A DNA stretch of 64,000 bases from Ruegeria arenilitoris (lineage in GTDB: Bacteria; Pseudomonadota; Alphaproteobacteria; Rhodobacterales; Rhodobacteraceae). The notes under the pieces were generated by a model. The model ran no database searches and was not told where the DNA came from. It saw only the letters and a program-made list of their open reading frames with translations. A program made the translations under genes and the position numbers. The DNA lies in NCBI RefSeq assembly GCF_013032445.1, contig NZ_WQCA01000007.1:124001-188000 (forward strand). The letters are read 5' to 3'. The number at the start of each line of letters is the position of its first letter. Positions within the stretch are counted from its first letter, which is position 1. Of this stretch, positions 42,285 to 51,162 are shown one piece after another.

Positions 42285-45200
42285 ATGAGCGGCATAACGG
42301 AATTCTGGGCAATTGCCCTGCGCGCGCATTGGGGGCTGGACGCCAAATTGGAGCGTCTGGACGGCGAGTACGACCTAAACTTTATGGTCCGGGCGACGAA
42401 TGGTCAGGATTACGTACTCAAGGTAATGCGCGCGGGTTGCAAGGCCCAATTCGTGGACCTTCAGGTCAAGGCTCTGGCCCATATCGCAAGCGAGGCACCC
42501 GGTCTGCCCTTCCCTCAGGTATTTCCAGACCTGAACGGGGCGCTGCTGCCCGAGATTGCCGATCAGCAAGGAGAGATACGGCTGGCCTGGCTACTCGAAT
42601 GCCTGCCGGGGCAGTGTTATGCCAAAATAGCGCCCAAGTCCGACGAGCTGGTCCTGAAGCTGGGCCGCGTTCTGGGGGCGACGGACAAGGCGTTGGAGCG
42701 TTTCTCGCATGACGGTTTGCACCGGTCGGATTTCAAATGGGACCTGACGCAGGCGGGTTGGGTCACCGATCAGTTGGATGTGATTTCTGATCCCGAACGC
42801 CGCGCGTTGCTGTCCGAGATTTGCGGCGCGTTTGATGCAATTTCTGAACAATTGTCGGGCCTGCCCAAGCAGGCGATTCACAATGATGCCAACGACTACA
42901 ACATTTTGGTCGAAGGAGAGTTGGGCCAGCGTCAGAGTATCTCGGGCCTGATCGATCTGGGCGACATGTGCGCGGCACCGCGTATTTGCGATCTGGCGAT
43001 TGCGGGCGCCTATATCGTTCTGGATCACCCCAAACCCGAGCGCGCTTTGGCGGCACTGGTACGCGGGTATCACGCAGCAAACCGTTTACGCGCGGATGAG
43101 GTCGATCTGATCTGGCCGCTGTTGCGGATGCGGCTGGCGGTGTCTGTCGTGAACTCAACCCTGATGGCGGCTGAAAATCCGGACGATCCATACGTGACCA
43201 TCAGTCAGGCGCCGGCCTGGAGGTTCCTGGAAAACACAGACGTGAATGGCGGCCTGATGTCGGCCCGCCTGCGCGTCGCGTGTGACCTGCCTGTCACTGA
43301 TGGTGCCGAGCGCATCCATGCCTACCTGTCCGAGCATCGGGGCCAATTCGCTGAAATGTTCGGACAGGACCTGAGCGAAGCCCCCATGGGCTCGCTGTCC
43401 GTCGAGAACTCGACCTGGCCGCAGAACCCGTTCCACATGCCGCTGGAAGAAGCCGCTCGCGTGGGTGAGGAATTTGGCGAGGGCCTTTGGCTGGGCTATT
43501 ACAACGAACCCCGTCTGATCTATGCCGAGCCCGGCTTCCGCAAAGGGCCGTGGAAAGCCTCAGACCGGCGCACCGTGCATCTTGCGGTGGACGTGTTTGC
43601 ATCCGCCCGTACTGTTCTGCACGCGCCGATGAGCGGTCGCGTCGAAGCTGTCGAGAACCGCGACGCCCATCTGGACTATGGCGGCGTGGTGATCCTGCAT
43701 CACGAAACGCCCGAGGGCGACCCGTTCTACACACTCTACGGCCATCTGGATCCCGAGGTTTGCGACCGCCTGAAACCGGGCGACCCGGTGGCGCAGGGTG
43801 CAGCCTTTGCCCGGCTGGGGGACGCCAACCAGAATGGCGGCTGGGCCCCGCATGTGCATTTCCAGCTGGCCTTGTCCACGGACGGGATGCAGACTGACTG
43901 GCCCGGTGTGGCCGATCCGGATGAGTTGGAACTGTGGCACGCCATCTGCCCCAACCCGGCGGCGATGTTGAACCTGCCGGATGACAAGGTGTTCTACCAC
44001 CCAACCGACAAGCAGGCGATCCTGCAGGGTCGGCACGATCATTTCGGAGGTAATCTCAGCCTGACCTACGACGATCCGGTAATGTTGGTACGTGGTTGGA
44101 AACACCACCTGTTCGACGAGTGGGGCCGCCCCTATCTGGATGCATACAACAACGTTCCCCATGTGGGACACGCGCATCCACGCATTCAAGCGGTGGCAGC
44201 GGATCAGTTGAAGCGGATGAACTCGAATACCCGCTATCTGCACCCGGCACAGACAGCATTCGCCGACAAAGTGCTGTCCAAGCTGCCAGATCATTTCGAG
44301 GTCTGCTTCTTCGTCAACTCGGGCACCGAAGCCAACGAACTGGCCTTGCGCCTAGCCCGCGCCCATACCGGGGCCAAGGGGATCGTGACACCGGACCACG
44401 GCTATCACGGGAACACCAACGCGGCGGTGGCGATCTCGGCCTACAAGTTCAACAAGCCCGGCGGAATCGGTCAGGCCGACTGGGTCGAACTGGTCGAAGT
44501 GGCCGACGACTATCGCGGCTCGTTCAAACGCGACGATCCCGACCGCGCTCAGAAATACGCTGACCTAGTCGACGCCGCGATTGCCGCCTTGCAAGACAAG
44601 GGTCAGGGCGTGGCCGGCTTCATCGCCGAGACCTTCCCCTCGGTCGGTGGTCAGATCATCCCACCCAAGGGCTACCTGCCTGCGGTATATGAGAAAATCC
44701 GCGCAGCGGGCGGCGTTTGCATCGCCGACGAAGTGCAGACCGGGCTGGGACGTCTGGGCGACTATTATTTCGGCTTCGAACATCAGGGCGCGCTGCCCGA
44801 CATCGTTGTCATGGGCAAACCCATCGGCAATGGGCAGCCGCTGGGCGTTCTCGTTACAACTAAAGAAATCGCCCGTAGCTTTGACAACGGGATCGAGTTC
44901 TTCTCGACCTTTGGCGGCTCCACCCTGTCCTGTCGGATCGGCAAAGAGGTGTTGGACATCGTCGATGACGAGGGCCTGCAAGACAATGCTCGTGACATGG
45001 GTGCGCGCCTGATGAATGGTCTTCGTCAGATCGAGGATGATTTCGGCTGCGTCGGTGATGTACGCGGAATGGGCCTGTTCCTCGGCGTTGAACTGATCAA
45101 CCCCGACGGGTCCGAGGGCACTGAAATTTGCAAACACGTCAAAAATCGGATGCGCGATCACCGCATCCTGATCGGCAGCGAAGGGCCAAAGGACAATATC

Positions 45201-45350
45201 CTGAAAATCCGCCCACCTTTAACTATCGAAGCCGAGGACGTGGGCATGATCCTCTGGGCACTGCGGGACGTGCTGGCCGAGGTGGGTGATTTTACTCCAG
45301 CCCCGACCTGCGATCATTATCACCACCACGCCGGGTGCGGGTGCTGCTGA
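42285..45350 (+). CDS. Triple fusion: APH-like kinase, M23 peptidase domain, class III aminotransferase-like phospholyase
   Basis: A 1021-residue protein with three domains. Residues about 10-330 are an aminoglycoside-phosphotransferase-like kinase (HNDANDYNIL near 198, IDLGDM near 223). Residues about 415-545 are an M23/LytM-like domain with intact zinc motifs HLAVD (about 431) and HVH (about 522). Residues about 580-1015 are a class III PLP aminotransferase (NSGTEANELA near 677, DEVQTGLGR near 816, PLP Lys near 845 in MGKPIGNG). The end domains resemble hydroxylysine kinase and the phospholyases AGXT2L1/AGXT2L2, suggesting phosphorylation then elimination of a hydroxylated amine. The C terminus is His/Cys-rich (HYHHHAGCGCC). 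Confidence 0.9.
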   Translation: MSGITEFWAIALRAHWGLDAKLERLDGEYDLNFMVRATNGQDYVLKVMRAGCKAQFVDLQVKALAHIASEAPGLPFPQVFPDLNGALLPEIADQQGEIRLAWLLECLPGQCYAKIAPKSDELVLKLGRVLGATDKALERFSHDGLHRSDFKWDLTQAGWVTDQLDVISDPERRALLSEICGAFDAISEQLSGLPKQAIHNDANDYNILVEGELGQRQSISGLIDLGDMCAAPRICDLAIAGAYIVLDHPKPERALAALVRGYHAANRLRADEVDLIWPLLRMRLAVSVVNSTLMAAENPDDPYVTISQAPAWRFLENTDVNGGLMSARLRVACDLPVTDGAERIHAYLSEHRGQFAEMFGQDLSEAPMGSLSVENSTWPQNPFHMPLEEAARVGEEFGEGLWLGYYNEPRLIYAEPGFRKGPWKASDRRTVHLAVDVFASARTVLHAPMSGRVEAVENRDAHLDYGGVVILHHETPEGDPFYTLYGHLDPEVCDRLKPGDPVAQGAAFARLGDANQNGGWAPHVHFQLALSTDGMQTDWPGVADPDELELWHAICPNPAAMLNLPDDKVFYHPTDKQAILQGRHDHFGGNLSLTYDDPVMLVRGWKHHLFDEWGRPYLDAYNNVPHVGHAHPRIQAVAADQLKRMNSNTRYLHPAQTAFADKVLSKLPDHFEVCFFVNSGTEANELALRLARAHTGAKGIVTPDHGYHGNTNAAVAISAYKFNKPGGIGQADWVELVEVADDYRGSFKRDDPDRAQKYADLVDAAIAALQDKGQGVAGFIAETFPSVGGQIIPPKGYLPAVYEKIRAAGGVCIADEVQTGLGRLGDYYFGFEHQGALPDIVVMGKPIGNGQPLGVLVTTKEIARSFDNGIEFFSTFGGSTLSCRIGKEVLDIVDDEGLQDNARDMGARLMNGLRQIEDDFGCVGDVRGMGLFLGVELINPDGSEGTEICKHVKNRMRDHRILIGSEGPKDNILKIRPPLTIEAEDVGMILWALRDVLAEVGDFTPAPTCDHYHHHAGCGCC

Positions 45351-45354
45351 CAAG

Positions 45355-45384
45355 AAAAGCCCCGGCTCTAGCGGCTGGGGTTTT
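45355..45384 (+). terminator. Intrinsic terminator after the triple-fusion gene
   Basis: AAAAGCCCC (45355-45363) pairs with GGGGTTTT (45377-45384) four bases after the stop codon, with extra GGC/GCC-type pairing in the loop and a run of T at the end. This is a good Rho-independent terminator for the rightward gene. Confidence 0.8.
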
Positions 45385-45400
45385 ACGCTTGCCTGCTGTT

Positions 45401-45877
45401 TTAATGCAGCACGGCTGCCGGGGGTCGGTGCCCGGTTGTGGGCATTGGAACGGACGTCGTCATACGGCGCAGCGCCAGCCCGAGTTCTTCGGACAATGAT
45501 GCCAAAGCGGGGGCAAAGTCGGCCCGCACAATCAGCGAGGCCATCATCATCGCATCCTCACGGTCGCCTTCAGAGGCGGCTGAGATCATCTGAGCGAAAC
45601 AGTTCTCGTCTGCACCCAGACAGGAACACCCCAGCCCGTGGCGGATCAACGGACGCCGTCCGTGATGCGCGCACAGCGAACACAACTGGTCCAGCGTCAT
45701 CATCGCGGCGCGGCCGCTTTCTGCACCTAGCGCGATTTGAAAGTCACTGGCAGCGTCCGAGCGTCCCTGTGCGCCATCACCCCAGAGCCGCAGATACATC
45801 ACGGCGCCAGCTTCGATCGGGCTCAGGTCGGCAAGGCGGCCAACGGCCGCCCCGCCCCGAGGGGATTGCACGCTCAT
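45401..45877 (-). CDS. Uncharacterised Cys-rich cytosolic protein in the hemP operon
   Basis: A 158-residue protein with no signal peptide or membrane helix. Its middle holds five cysteines in CSLC-x15-CSC-x6-C (LCSLCAHHGRR...GLGCSCLGADENC, near residues 66-96) plus two histidines, a pattern able to bind iron, zinc or an Fe-S cluster. Both flanks are helical and Ala-rich. I do not recognise a characterised family. The start overlaps the hemP stop as ATGA, and both lie behind an iron-type promoter at 46145-46170, so a role in haem or iron handling is inferred from context. Confidence 0.7.
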   Translation of the reverse strand: MSVQSPRGGAAVGRLADLSPIEAGAVMYLRLWGDGAQGRSDAASDFQIALGAESGRAAMMTLDQLCSLCAHHGRRPLIRHGLGCSCLGADENCFAQMISAASEGDREDAMMMASLIVRADFAPALASLSEELGLALRRMTTSVPMPTTGHRPPAAVLH

Positions 45878-46041
45878 TTGGTCAGGATCAGCTTACCGGC
45901 GCGGGTGATGCGCAAGGTGTAAAGCTGGTCGCCCAGCTCGATGTGAGCAAGGTTGCCGCCTTTGGTAAGGTCTTCGGCCTTGTGCGCGGGCAGCATGGAT
46001 ACGGCGTAGGATTGGCTGGGATTCGGGTTCTGCATATTCAT
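45874..46041 (-). CDS. hemP: Hemin uptake protein HemP
   Basis: A 55-residue protein whose C-terminal part (AEDLTKGGNLAHIELGDQLYTLRITRAGKLILTK, residues about 22-55) carries the HemP/HmuP signature: DLTKGG...I.LG...Y.LR.TR.GKLILTK. HemP/HmuP proteins are small regulators or accessory factors of haem-uptake gene expression. GGAG lies 8 nt before the ATG at 46041; Met3 is also possible. The stop overlaps the start of the downstream Cys-rich gene. No haem receptor gene is in the window. Too short for ordinary gene finders; identified by reading the region between the Cys-rich gene and gph. Confidence 0.88.
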   Translation of the reverse strand: MNMQNPNPSQSYAVSMLPAHKAEDLTKGGNLAHIELGDQLYTLRITRAGKLILTK

Positions 46042-46144
46042 CAGGACAACTCCAAGTGGTCTCAGGCGAAATGCCTTGATCTGTTCGCGTTTTTATTGAT
46101 CTGGCTGACCCGAAATGGGGTTGGCTTCTCACTTCACGGTTAAT

Positions 46145-46170
46145 CTGATTAATTTAGTCAGGTATGTCAA
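46145..46170 (-). promoter_or_regulatory. Iron-type promoter/operator of hemP
   Basis: On the minus strand TTGACA (complement of 46165-46170) is followed by TACC and TGACTAAATTAATCAG. The 17-mer 46145-46161, CTGATTAATTTAGTCAG on the plus strand, is a near-perfect palindrome with a single mismatched pair. The -35 hexamer and the operator have exactly the spacing seen upstream of the imelysin gene (5623-5648); 22 of 26 bases agree. The site is about 105 nt before hemP. Confidence 0.65.
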
Positions 46171-46265
46171 GCCAGTTCTGACAGAATCTCCAAACCAATG
46201 TGATTGCGCCACAAAATCAGGCGGGATAGGTCTCGTGCAGGACTTCAAACAGACGGGGGCTACCG

Positions 46266-46940
46266 ATGAGCGCGACAATCATGTTCGACCTGGACGGAAC
46301 GCTGGTGGACAGCCTTGCGGACCTTGCCGCAGCCACCAACAGGATGTTGCATGACAACAACGTCGCCGCGCTGCCGCTGGAACAAGTGCAACAATTTGTG
46401 GGCAACGGTCTGCCCAAACTGGTCGAGCGCGTGATTCTGCATTGCGACCTGTCTATGGACCGCCATGTCGACCTGACCCGACAGACTCTGACGCATTACA
46501 ACGCCGGTGCTAGCGACAAAACCGTTGTTTATCCCGGCGTGATGCAGGCGCTGGAACAGCTGCGGGATATGGGTTGCGTTTTGGGTGTCTGCACCAACAA
46601 ACCCGAAGCCCCGGCACGACACGTGCTGAAAGCCATGAACCTGACGCATTACTTCGATGCTGTTCTGGGTGGGGACAGCCTGCACACACGCAAGCCCGAC
46701 CCGGCCCATCTGAAGGCGAGCTTTGCCGCCGTCAACTCTGCCGGTCCGCAACTTTTTGTTGGCGACAGCGAGGTGGACGCCGAAACTGCACAGCGCGCGC
46801 AGGTGCCGTTTCTTCTGTTCACCGAAGGCTACCGCAAGTCTCCTGTTGCCGAGATTCCGCACACCGCCAGCTATGGTGACTCCGCCGAATTGCCAACGCT
46901 TGTCACCCAGGTTCTGCAATCGCTGAGGCAGAAGACCTAA
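46266..46940 (+). CDS. gph: Phosphoglycolate phosphatase
   Basis: A 224-residue HAD-superfamily hydrolase with the nucleophile motif FDLDGTLVDS (residues 7-16), a helical cap (ATNRMLHDNN...QQFVGNGLPKLVERV, typical of Gph), TNKPE near 110 (motif II), KPDP near 145 (motif III) and VGDSEVDAETA near 165 (motif IV). It removes phosphate from 2-phosphoglycolate formed by DNA repair or oxygenation. Divergent from hemP. An inverted repeat at 46982-46989/47012-47019 lies 3' of it. Confidence 0.88.
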   Translation: MSATIMFDLDGTLVDSLADLAAATNRMLHDNNVAALPLEQVQQFVGNGLPKLVERVILHCDLSMDRHVDLTRQTLTHYNAGASDKTVVYPGVMQALEQLRDMGCVLGVCTNKPEAPARHVLKAMNLTHYFDAVLGGDSLHTRKPDPAHLKASFAAVNSAGPQLFVGDSEVDAETAQRAQVPFLLFTEGYRKSPVAEIPHTASYGDSAELPTLVTQVLQSLRQKT

Positions 46941-47278
46941 CAGTCAATTCAGGGGGATCGCAACGGGTCACAGGCGTTTACTGAGGGGCCGGCCGAGGGG
47001 GTAAGAAGCCAGCCCCTCACAGGGGAAAAGTGGTATCGTCCGAAATGACCCGTTCGATACATTATGGATAACGAATCGATTCCAATTCCGGTATTGGGGG
47101 TTTCCCTTAGGTCATCAGACGCCGTTGAAATTACAGCTTTATTTTTCGTGTTTTTTTGCGTGTGACCCGTTTTTGAGCTGAAATGCCCCTGACGACGGCC
47201 TCCAATGCATGAAAAAGGCGGAGTGGACACCACCCCGCCTTTCGCCCCTACAAGGGCTGCTGATCGAAATTGTTCGGC
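46941..47278. other. Intergenic region between gph and the ABC operon
   Basis: About 340 bases holding the 3' ends of two convergent units. TGAGGGGC (46982-46989) pairs with GCCCCTCA (47012-47019) and may end gph transcription, though no U-tract follows. The minus-strand terminator of the ABC operon is near 47214-47242. Between them (47030-47160) lies AT-richer sequence with no gene that I can support. Confidence 0.5.
47214..47242 (-). terminator. Intrinsic terminator of the branched-chain-type ABC operon
   Basis: AAAGGCGG (47214-47221) pairs with CCGCCTTT (47235-47242), extended by GTGG/CCAC around an ACA loop. Read on the minus strand the stem is followed by a run of five T, as expected for a Rho-independent terminator 36 nt after the last ABC gene. 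Confidence 0.85.
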
Positions 47279-48034
47279 TTAAATCGCCAGGTATTCTTCC
47301 CTCAACTGCGTATTTTGCAGCACTTCATCCGCCGAGCCGTCGAACACGATGCTGCCGGTATCCAGAATGATCGCCCGGTCCGCTAGTTCCAGCGCCCGTA
47401 CGGCGTTCTGCTCGACGATGATCGTGGTCATGCCCTGCTGCTTTACGTGAACCAGCGTTTTCTCAATCTCATCGACAATAACAGGCGCCAGACCTTCATA
47501 GGGTTCATCCAGCAGCAGAACTTTTATGTCCCGCGCCAGTGCCCTGGCGATCGCCAACATCTGCTGCTCGCCACCCGAAAGGGTGACACCCTCTTGCTTG
47601 CGGCGCTCACCCAATCTTGGAAACAGTTCATAGAGCCGTTCCAGCGACCAACCGACCGGCGGAGCGATCTGTGCGAGTTGCAGGTTTTCCTCGACCGTCA
47701 GACCGGGGATGATCCGCCGATCTTCTGGCACCAGCCCCAAGCCTGCAGCTGCGGCCTCATAGCTTGTCATCTTGTGCAGCGGCTGGTGATCCAGCCAGAT
47801 CTCACCATGGCGCACCTCAGGATCGCCCACCCGTGCGATGGATCGCAGGGTCGAGGTCTTACCCGCCCCGTTACGCCCCAGCAGAGCCAGGATCTCACCC
47901 TCATGCACGTTAAAACCAACGCCCTGCACGATGTAGCTTTCACCGTAATAGGAGTGCATATCCCACACCGAAAGAAAGGCCGGGGCGGTGCTGGCCTTGT
48001 TGGCGTTTTTCGAAAAGTCAGGTTTCTCGTTCAT
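47279..48034 (-). CDS. ABC transporter ATPase, LivF type
   Basis: A 251-residue ATPase of the hydrophobic amino acid uptake (HAAT) class. Walker A GRNGAGKTS near 53-61, signature LSGGEQQMLAIARAL near 151, Walker B VLLLDEP near 172. It ends RDEYLAI-like LREEYLAI, typical of LivF. It energises import with the LivG-type partner encoded 9 nt upstream. Last gene of a five-gene operon (binding protein, two permeases, two ATPases), with a terminator directly after it. Confidence 0.9.
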   Translation of the reverse strand: MNEKPDFSKNANKASTAPAFLSVWDMHSYYGESYIVQGVGFNVHEGEILALLGRNGAGKTSTLRSIARVGDPEVRHGEIWLDHQPLHKMTSYEAAAAGLGLVPEDRRIIPGLTVEENLQLAQIAPPVGWSLERLYELFPRLGERRKQEGVTLSGGEQQMLAIARALARDIKVLLLDEPYEGLAPVIVDEIEKTLVHVKQQGMTTIIVEQNAVRALELADRAIILDTGSIVFDGSADEVLQNTQLREEYLAI

Positions 48035-48043
48035 AGCTTTTCC

Positions 48044-48799
48044 TTACGCAGCCTCGCCAAGGTAGGCCTCGCGGACCTTGGGATTCCCGCGGATGTTTTC
48101 CGGTATGTCTTCGACCAGCGGTGTGCCTTGCGCCAAAACGGTGATGCGCTCGGCAAGGCTGAAGACAACGTGCATGTCGTGCTCGATAATGGCGATGGTG
48201 ATGTTCCGCTCTTCTTTGATCTGCTTCAGCAGATCGATGGTGTTGTTGGTATCCGCCCGCGCCATGCCCGCAGTGGGTTCGTCAAGCAGCAACAAACGTG
48301 GGTTCTGGCTAAGGCACATACCGATCTCAAGTCGCCGTTTATCGCCGCGTGATAAGGACGCGGCGTGCATCTCGCGCTTGTCGGCCATGTTCATCTCTTC
48401 CAGCATCACCTCGGCCTGTTCCACGATGGCCTTTTCATTGGCGATCGTTTCGTAGGCGTGCATCCGGAATGCACCATCCCGCATTGCGAAGATTGGGATC
48501 AGCATGTTTTCCATCACCGTTAGTTCACCGAATATCTCGGGTGTCTGGAAAACGCGGCTGATTCCCATCTGGTTGATCTGGAACGGCTCCAACCCCAGCA
48601 CCGAGTTGTTGTCGAACAGCACCGACCCGGTATCCGGCATCAGCTTGCCCACCAGACAGTTCAGCAAGGTAGACTTACCCGCCCCGTTGGGGCCGATGAT
48701 GGCGTGGACCGAGTTCTCCTCGACGTTGAGGTTCACATCCGTCAGTGCCTTGAGGCCACCGAAGCGTTTACTGACATCTTTAACTCTTAGAATTGCCAT
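48044..48799 (-). CDS. ABC transporter ATPase, LivG type
   Basis: A 251-residue ATPase with Walker A GPNGAGKST near 37-45, signature LSRGDKRRLEIGMCL near 150 and Walker B LLLLDEPTAGM near 170. The AGM tail after Walker B is typical of LivG. The signature serine is followed by RGDKRR rather than GGQQ, a common LivG/UrtD variation. It lies between the LivM-type permease (10 nt) and the LivF-type ATPase (9 nt) in the same operon. Confidence 0.9.
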   Translation of the reverse strand: MAILRVKDVSKRFGGLKALTDVNLNVEENSVHAIIGPNGAGKSTLLNCLVGKLMPDTGSVLFDNNSVLGLEPFQINQMGISRVFQTPEIFGELTVMENMLIPIFAMRDGAFRMHAYETIANEKAIVEQAEVMLEEMNMADKREMHAASLSRGDKRRLEIGMCLSQNPRLLLLDEPTAGMARADTNNTIDLLKQIKEERNITIAIIEHDMHVVFSLAERITVLAQGTPLVEDIPENIRGNPKVREAYLGEAA

Positions 48800-48809
48800 G
48801 TCTCGCCCC

Positions 48810-50015
48810 TTACTCTGCCGGTTCCGTTTTGCCCGACGGTGCGTCGTCGGCGTCTGTTTTCTTACGCTTCAAGCGGTTCAGCAAACGTTGTCCGCCTTCG
48901 ACAAGGCCACCTGGCAGATAGATCACGACCAGCATGAACAGGATGCCCAGCGTCAGATGCCAGCCTTTGCCGATGAACGGGTGGATCAGGAACACGACCG
49001 CGTCCTCCAGACCGTCCGGCAGGAAAGCGAACCAGCTGTGCAGGACATTGTCGTTGATCTTTGAGAAGATGTTCTCGAAATACTTGATGAAGCCCGCACC
49101 CAGAACCGGGCCAATCAATGTGCCAGTGCCGCCAAGGATGGTCATCAGAACAACCTCACCCGAGGCGGTCCACTGCATCCGCTCGGCACCTGCCAAGGGG
49201 TCCATCGCAGCCATCAGGCCACCGGCCAGTCCGGCATACATGCCCGAGATCACAAAGGCCGCCAGCGTATAAGGCTTGGAGTTCAGGCCAGTATAATTCA
49301 TCCGCTGCTGGTTCGACTTCACCGCCCGCAACATCATGCCGAAGGGAGAGCGGAAGATGCGGATCGCCAGGTAGAATACTACCATCATTATCACCGCGCA
49401 CAGGTAGTAACCTGCGTTGAAGTCAAAGCTCCACGCGCCCACATCCATCGTATAGGTCGCTCGCATTGGCAAACCGAACAGATGCGGCAGGTCCGGTGCA
49501 TTGGCGCCCTGCAGGATCTGTGGATCATCCGCATAGACCTGCAGGCCGGTTTCCCCATTCGTCAGGTTAAACTTGGGGTTCGACAGCACCGAATAGGCCA
49601 GCGCAAAGCTCATCTGCGCGAACGCCAGTGTCAGGATCGAGAAATAGATACCCGACCGCCGCAAGCTGACAAACCCTATGAGCAGCGAGAAAACCCCAGC
49701 GACTACGACACTCAGCGCGATGGCCGGGATGACGTTATAGCTGAGCAGTTTGAACATCCAAACGGCCGAATAAGACCCCACGCCCAGAAACGCCGCATGA
49801 CCAAAGGACAGGTACCCGGTCAGGCCGAACAGGATGTTGAATCCGATGGCAAAGATGCCAAAAATCACGAACCGCTGCATCAGGTCCGGATATCCCGCGT
49901 TGAACTGCGCCATGGCGCTGCCTTCGGGGAATGGATTCAGGATGAAGGGTGCCAGCAGGGTTAAAAGCGCGACAATAATCAGCAGGCTGGTGTCTTTTTT
50001 GTTTAGTCCCAACAT
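48810..50015 (-). CDS. ABC transporter permease, LivM type
   Basis: A 401-residue inner-membrane permease with about nine hydrophobic segments. The family hallmark [19 protein letters not shown] near residue 65-83 and the coupling EAA-like region [16 protein letters not shown] near 232 are visible; the C terminus is charged ([19 protein letters not shown]). It pairs with the LivH-type permease encoded 3 nt upstream to form the channel of a HAAT importer for branched-chain amino acids or amides. Confidence 0.9.
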   Translation of the reverse strand: MLGLNKKDTSLLIIVALLTLLAPFILNPFPEGSAMAQFNAGYPDLMQRFVIFGIFAIGFNILFGLTGYLSFGHAAFLGVGSYSAVWMFKLLSYNVIPAIALSVVVAGVFSLLIGFVSLRRSGIYFSILTLAFAQMSFALAYSVLSNPKFNLTNGETGLQVYADDPQILQGANAPDLPHLFGLPMRATYTMDVGAWSFDFNAGYYLCAVIMMVVFYLAIRIFRSPFGMMLRAVKSNQQRMNYTGLNSKPYTLAAFVISGMYAGLAGGLMAAMDPLAGAERMQWTASGEVVLMTILGGTGTLIGPVLGAGFIKYFENIFSKINDNVLHSWFAFLPDGLEDAVVFLIHPFIGKGWHLTLGILFMLVVIYLPGGLVEGGQRLLNRLKRKKTDADDAPSGKTEPAE

Positions 50016-50018
50016 GGC

Positions 50019-51050
50019 TTAGTCCTCCATCACGCCTTTGCGCCCCATCAGCCCGCGCGGCCGCGTCAGAAGCACGATGATGGCGACAAGGTAGATGATG
50101 ATCTGGTTGATCCCTGGAATCGTGGTGGTGGCCCAGGTGGTCGAGGCAAAGCTCTCCAGAATGCCCAGCAGGAAGCCCGCCAGCACCGCTCCGGGCAATG
50201 AGCCCATGCCGCCCACAACAACAACGACGAAGCTGAGAACCAGAAAGTCCATCCCCATGTGATAATTCGGTGGATTGAGCGGCCCGTACATCACCCCGGC
50301 CAGACCCGCGACTGCGGCAGCTATGCCGAACATGATGGTAAACCGGCGGTCGATATTAATGCCCAGCAGGCCCACGGTTTCCCGGTCCGCCATCCCGGCG
50401 CGGACAACCATCCCGAAGGTGGTGAATTGCAGGAACGAGAACACGGCCCCGATAATCGCAAGGGCAAAGCCGAAATAGACCAATCGCCAGATCGGATAGA
50501 TGATCGCGTTCGGATCGAAACCGATCATGGTGCCAAGATCAACAGATCCACTTAGCACGTCGGGCGGCGGGGTCTGGATCGGGTTGGCACCGAAGAAATA
50601 CTTGACGATTTCCTGCAGCACGATGGCCAAGCCAAAGGTAACAAGTATCTGATCCGCGTGGGGGCGCTTGTAGAAATGTTTGATCAGCCCGCGCTCCATC
50701 ACATAGCCGACCAGCAACATGATCGGGATCGCGAACAGGATGGCCAGCGGCACCGACCAGTCGATGATTGTCGCACCCAGTTCGGGGCCGAACCAGGCCT
50801 CGACATAAGGCGTTTCCACTTTCAACGGATTGCCCAGAAAGTCCGTTTGAGTTTCGTCGATTGTCTGGAAGCTTAGGTTGAATACTTTCTGCAGGGTCAC
50901 GGCGCAGAAGGCACCGATCATGAACAGCGCCCCATGGGCGAAGTTCACGACCCCGAGCGTACCGAAAATCAGCGTCAAGCCCAGCGCGATCAGCGCATAA
51001 GCCGAGCCCTTATCCAGCCCGTTGAGAATTTGCAGTAGGATGGCGTCCAT
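50019..51050 (-). CDS. ABC transporter permease, LivH type
   Basis: A 343-residue permease with the LivH signature LIFGTLGVVNFAHGALFMIGA near residue 25-45 and the coupling segment MVVRAGMADRETVGLLGIN near 210. AAGGTGG shortly before the ATG at 51050 supports this start; the frame is open to 51116. Residues 65-85 hold a periplasmic insert (DETQTDFLGNPLKVETPYVE) longer than in ordinary LivH. Located 112 nt after the binding-protein gene. Confidence 0.9.
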   Translation of the reverse strand: MDAILLQILNGLDKGSAYALIALGLTLIFGTLGVVNFAHGALFMIGAFCAVTLQKVFNLSFQTIDETQTDFLGNPLKVETPYVEAWFGPELGATIIDWSVPLAILFAIPIMLLVGYVMERGLIKHFYKRPHADQILVTFGLAIVLQEIVKYFFGANPIQTPPPDVLSGSVDLGTMIGFDPNAIIYPIWRLVYFGFALAIIGAVFSFLQFTTFGMVVRAGMADRETVGLLGINIDRRFTIMFGIAAAVAGLAGVMYGPLNPPNYHMGMDFLVLSFVVVVVGGMGSLPGAVLAGFLLGILESFASTTWATTTIPGINQIIIYLVAIIVLLTRPRGLMGRKGVMED

Positions 51051-51162
51051 TGGCCCCACCTTAAGGTTGGTCAGCGTGTATTGAGTGGTTGTGACCAGAC
51101 CCGACTGCCCGGCCACAAGGGGTCTGGCCGCCGCATGGGCGGTCAGACTTCAGCCAAAGGCT

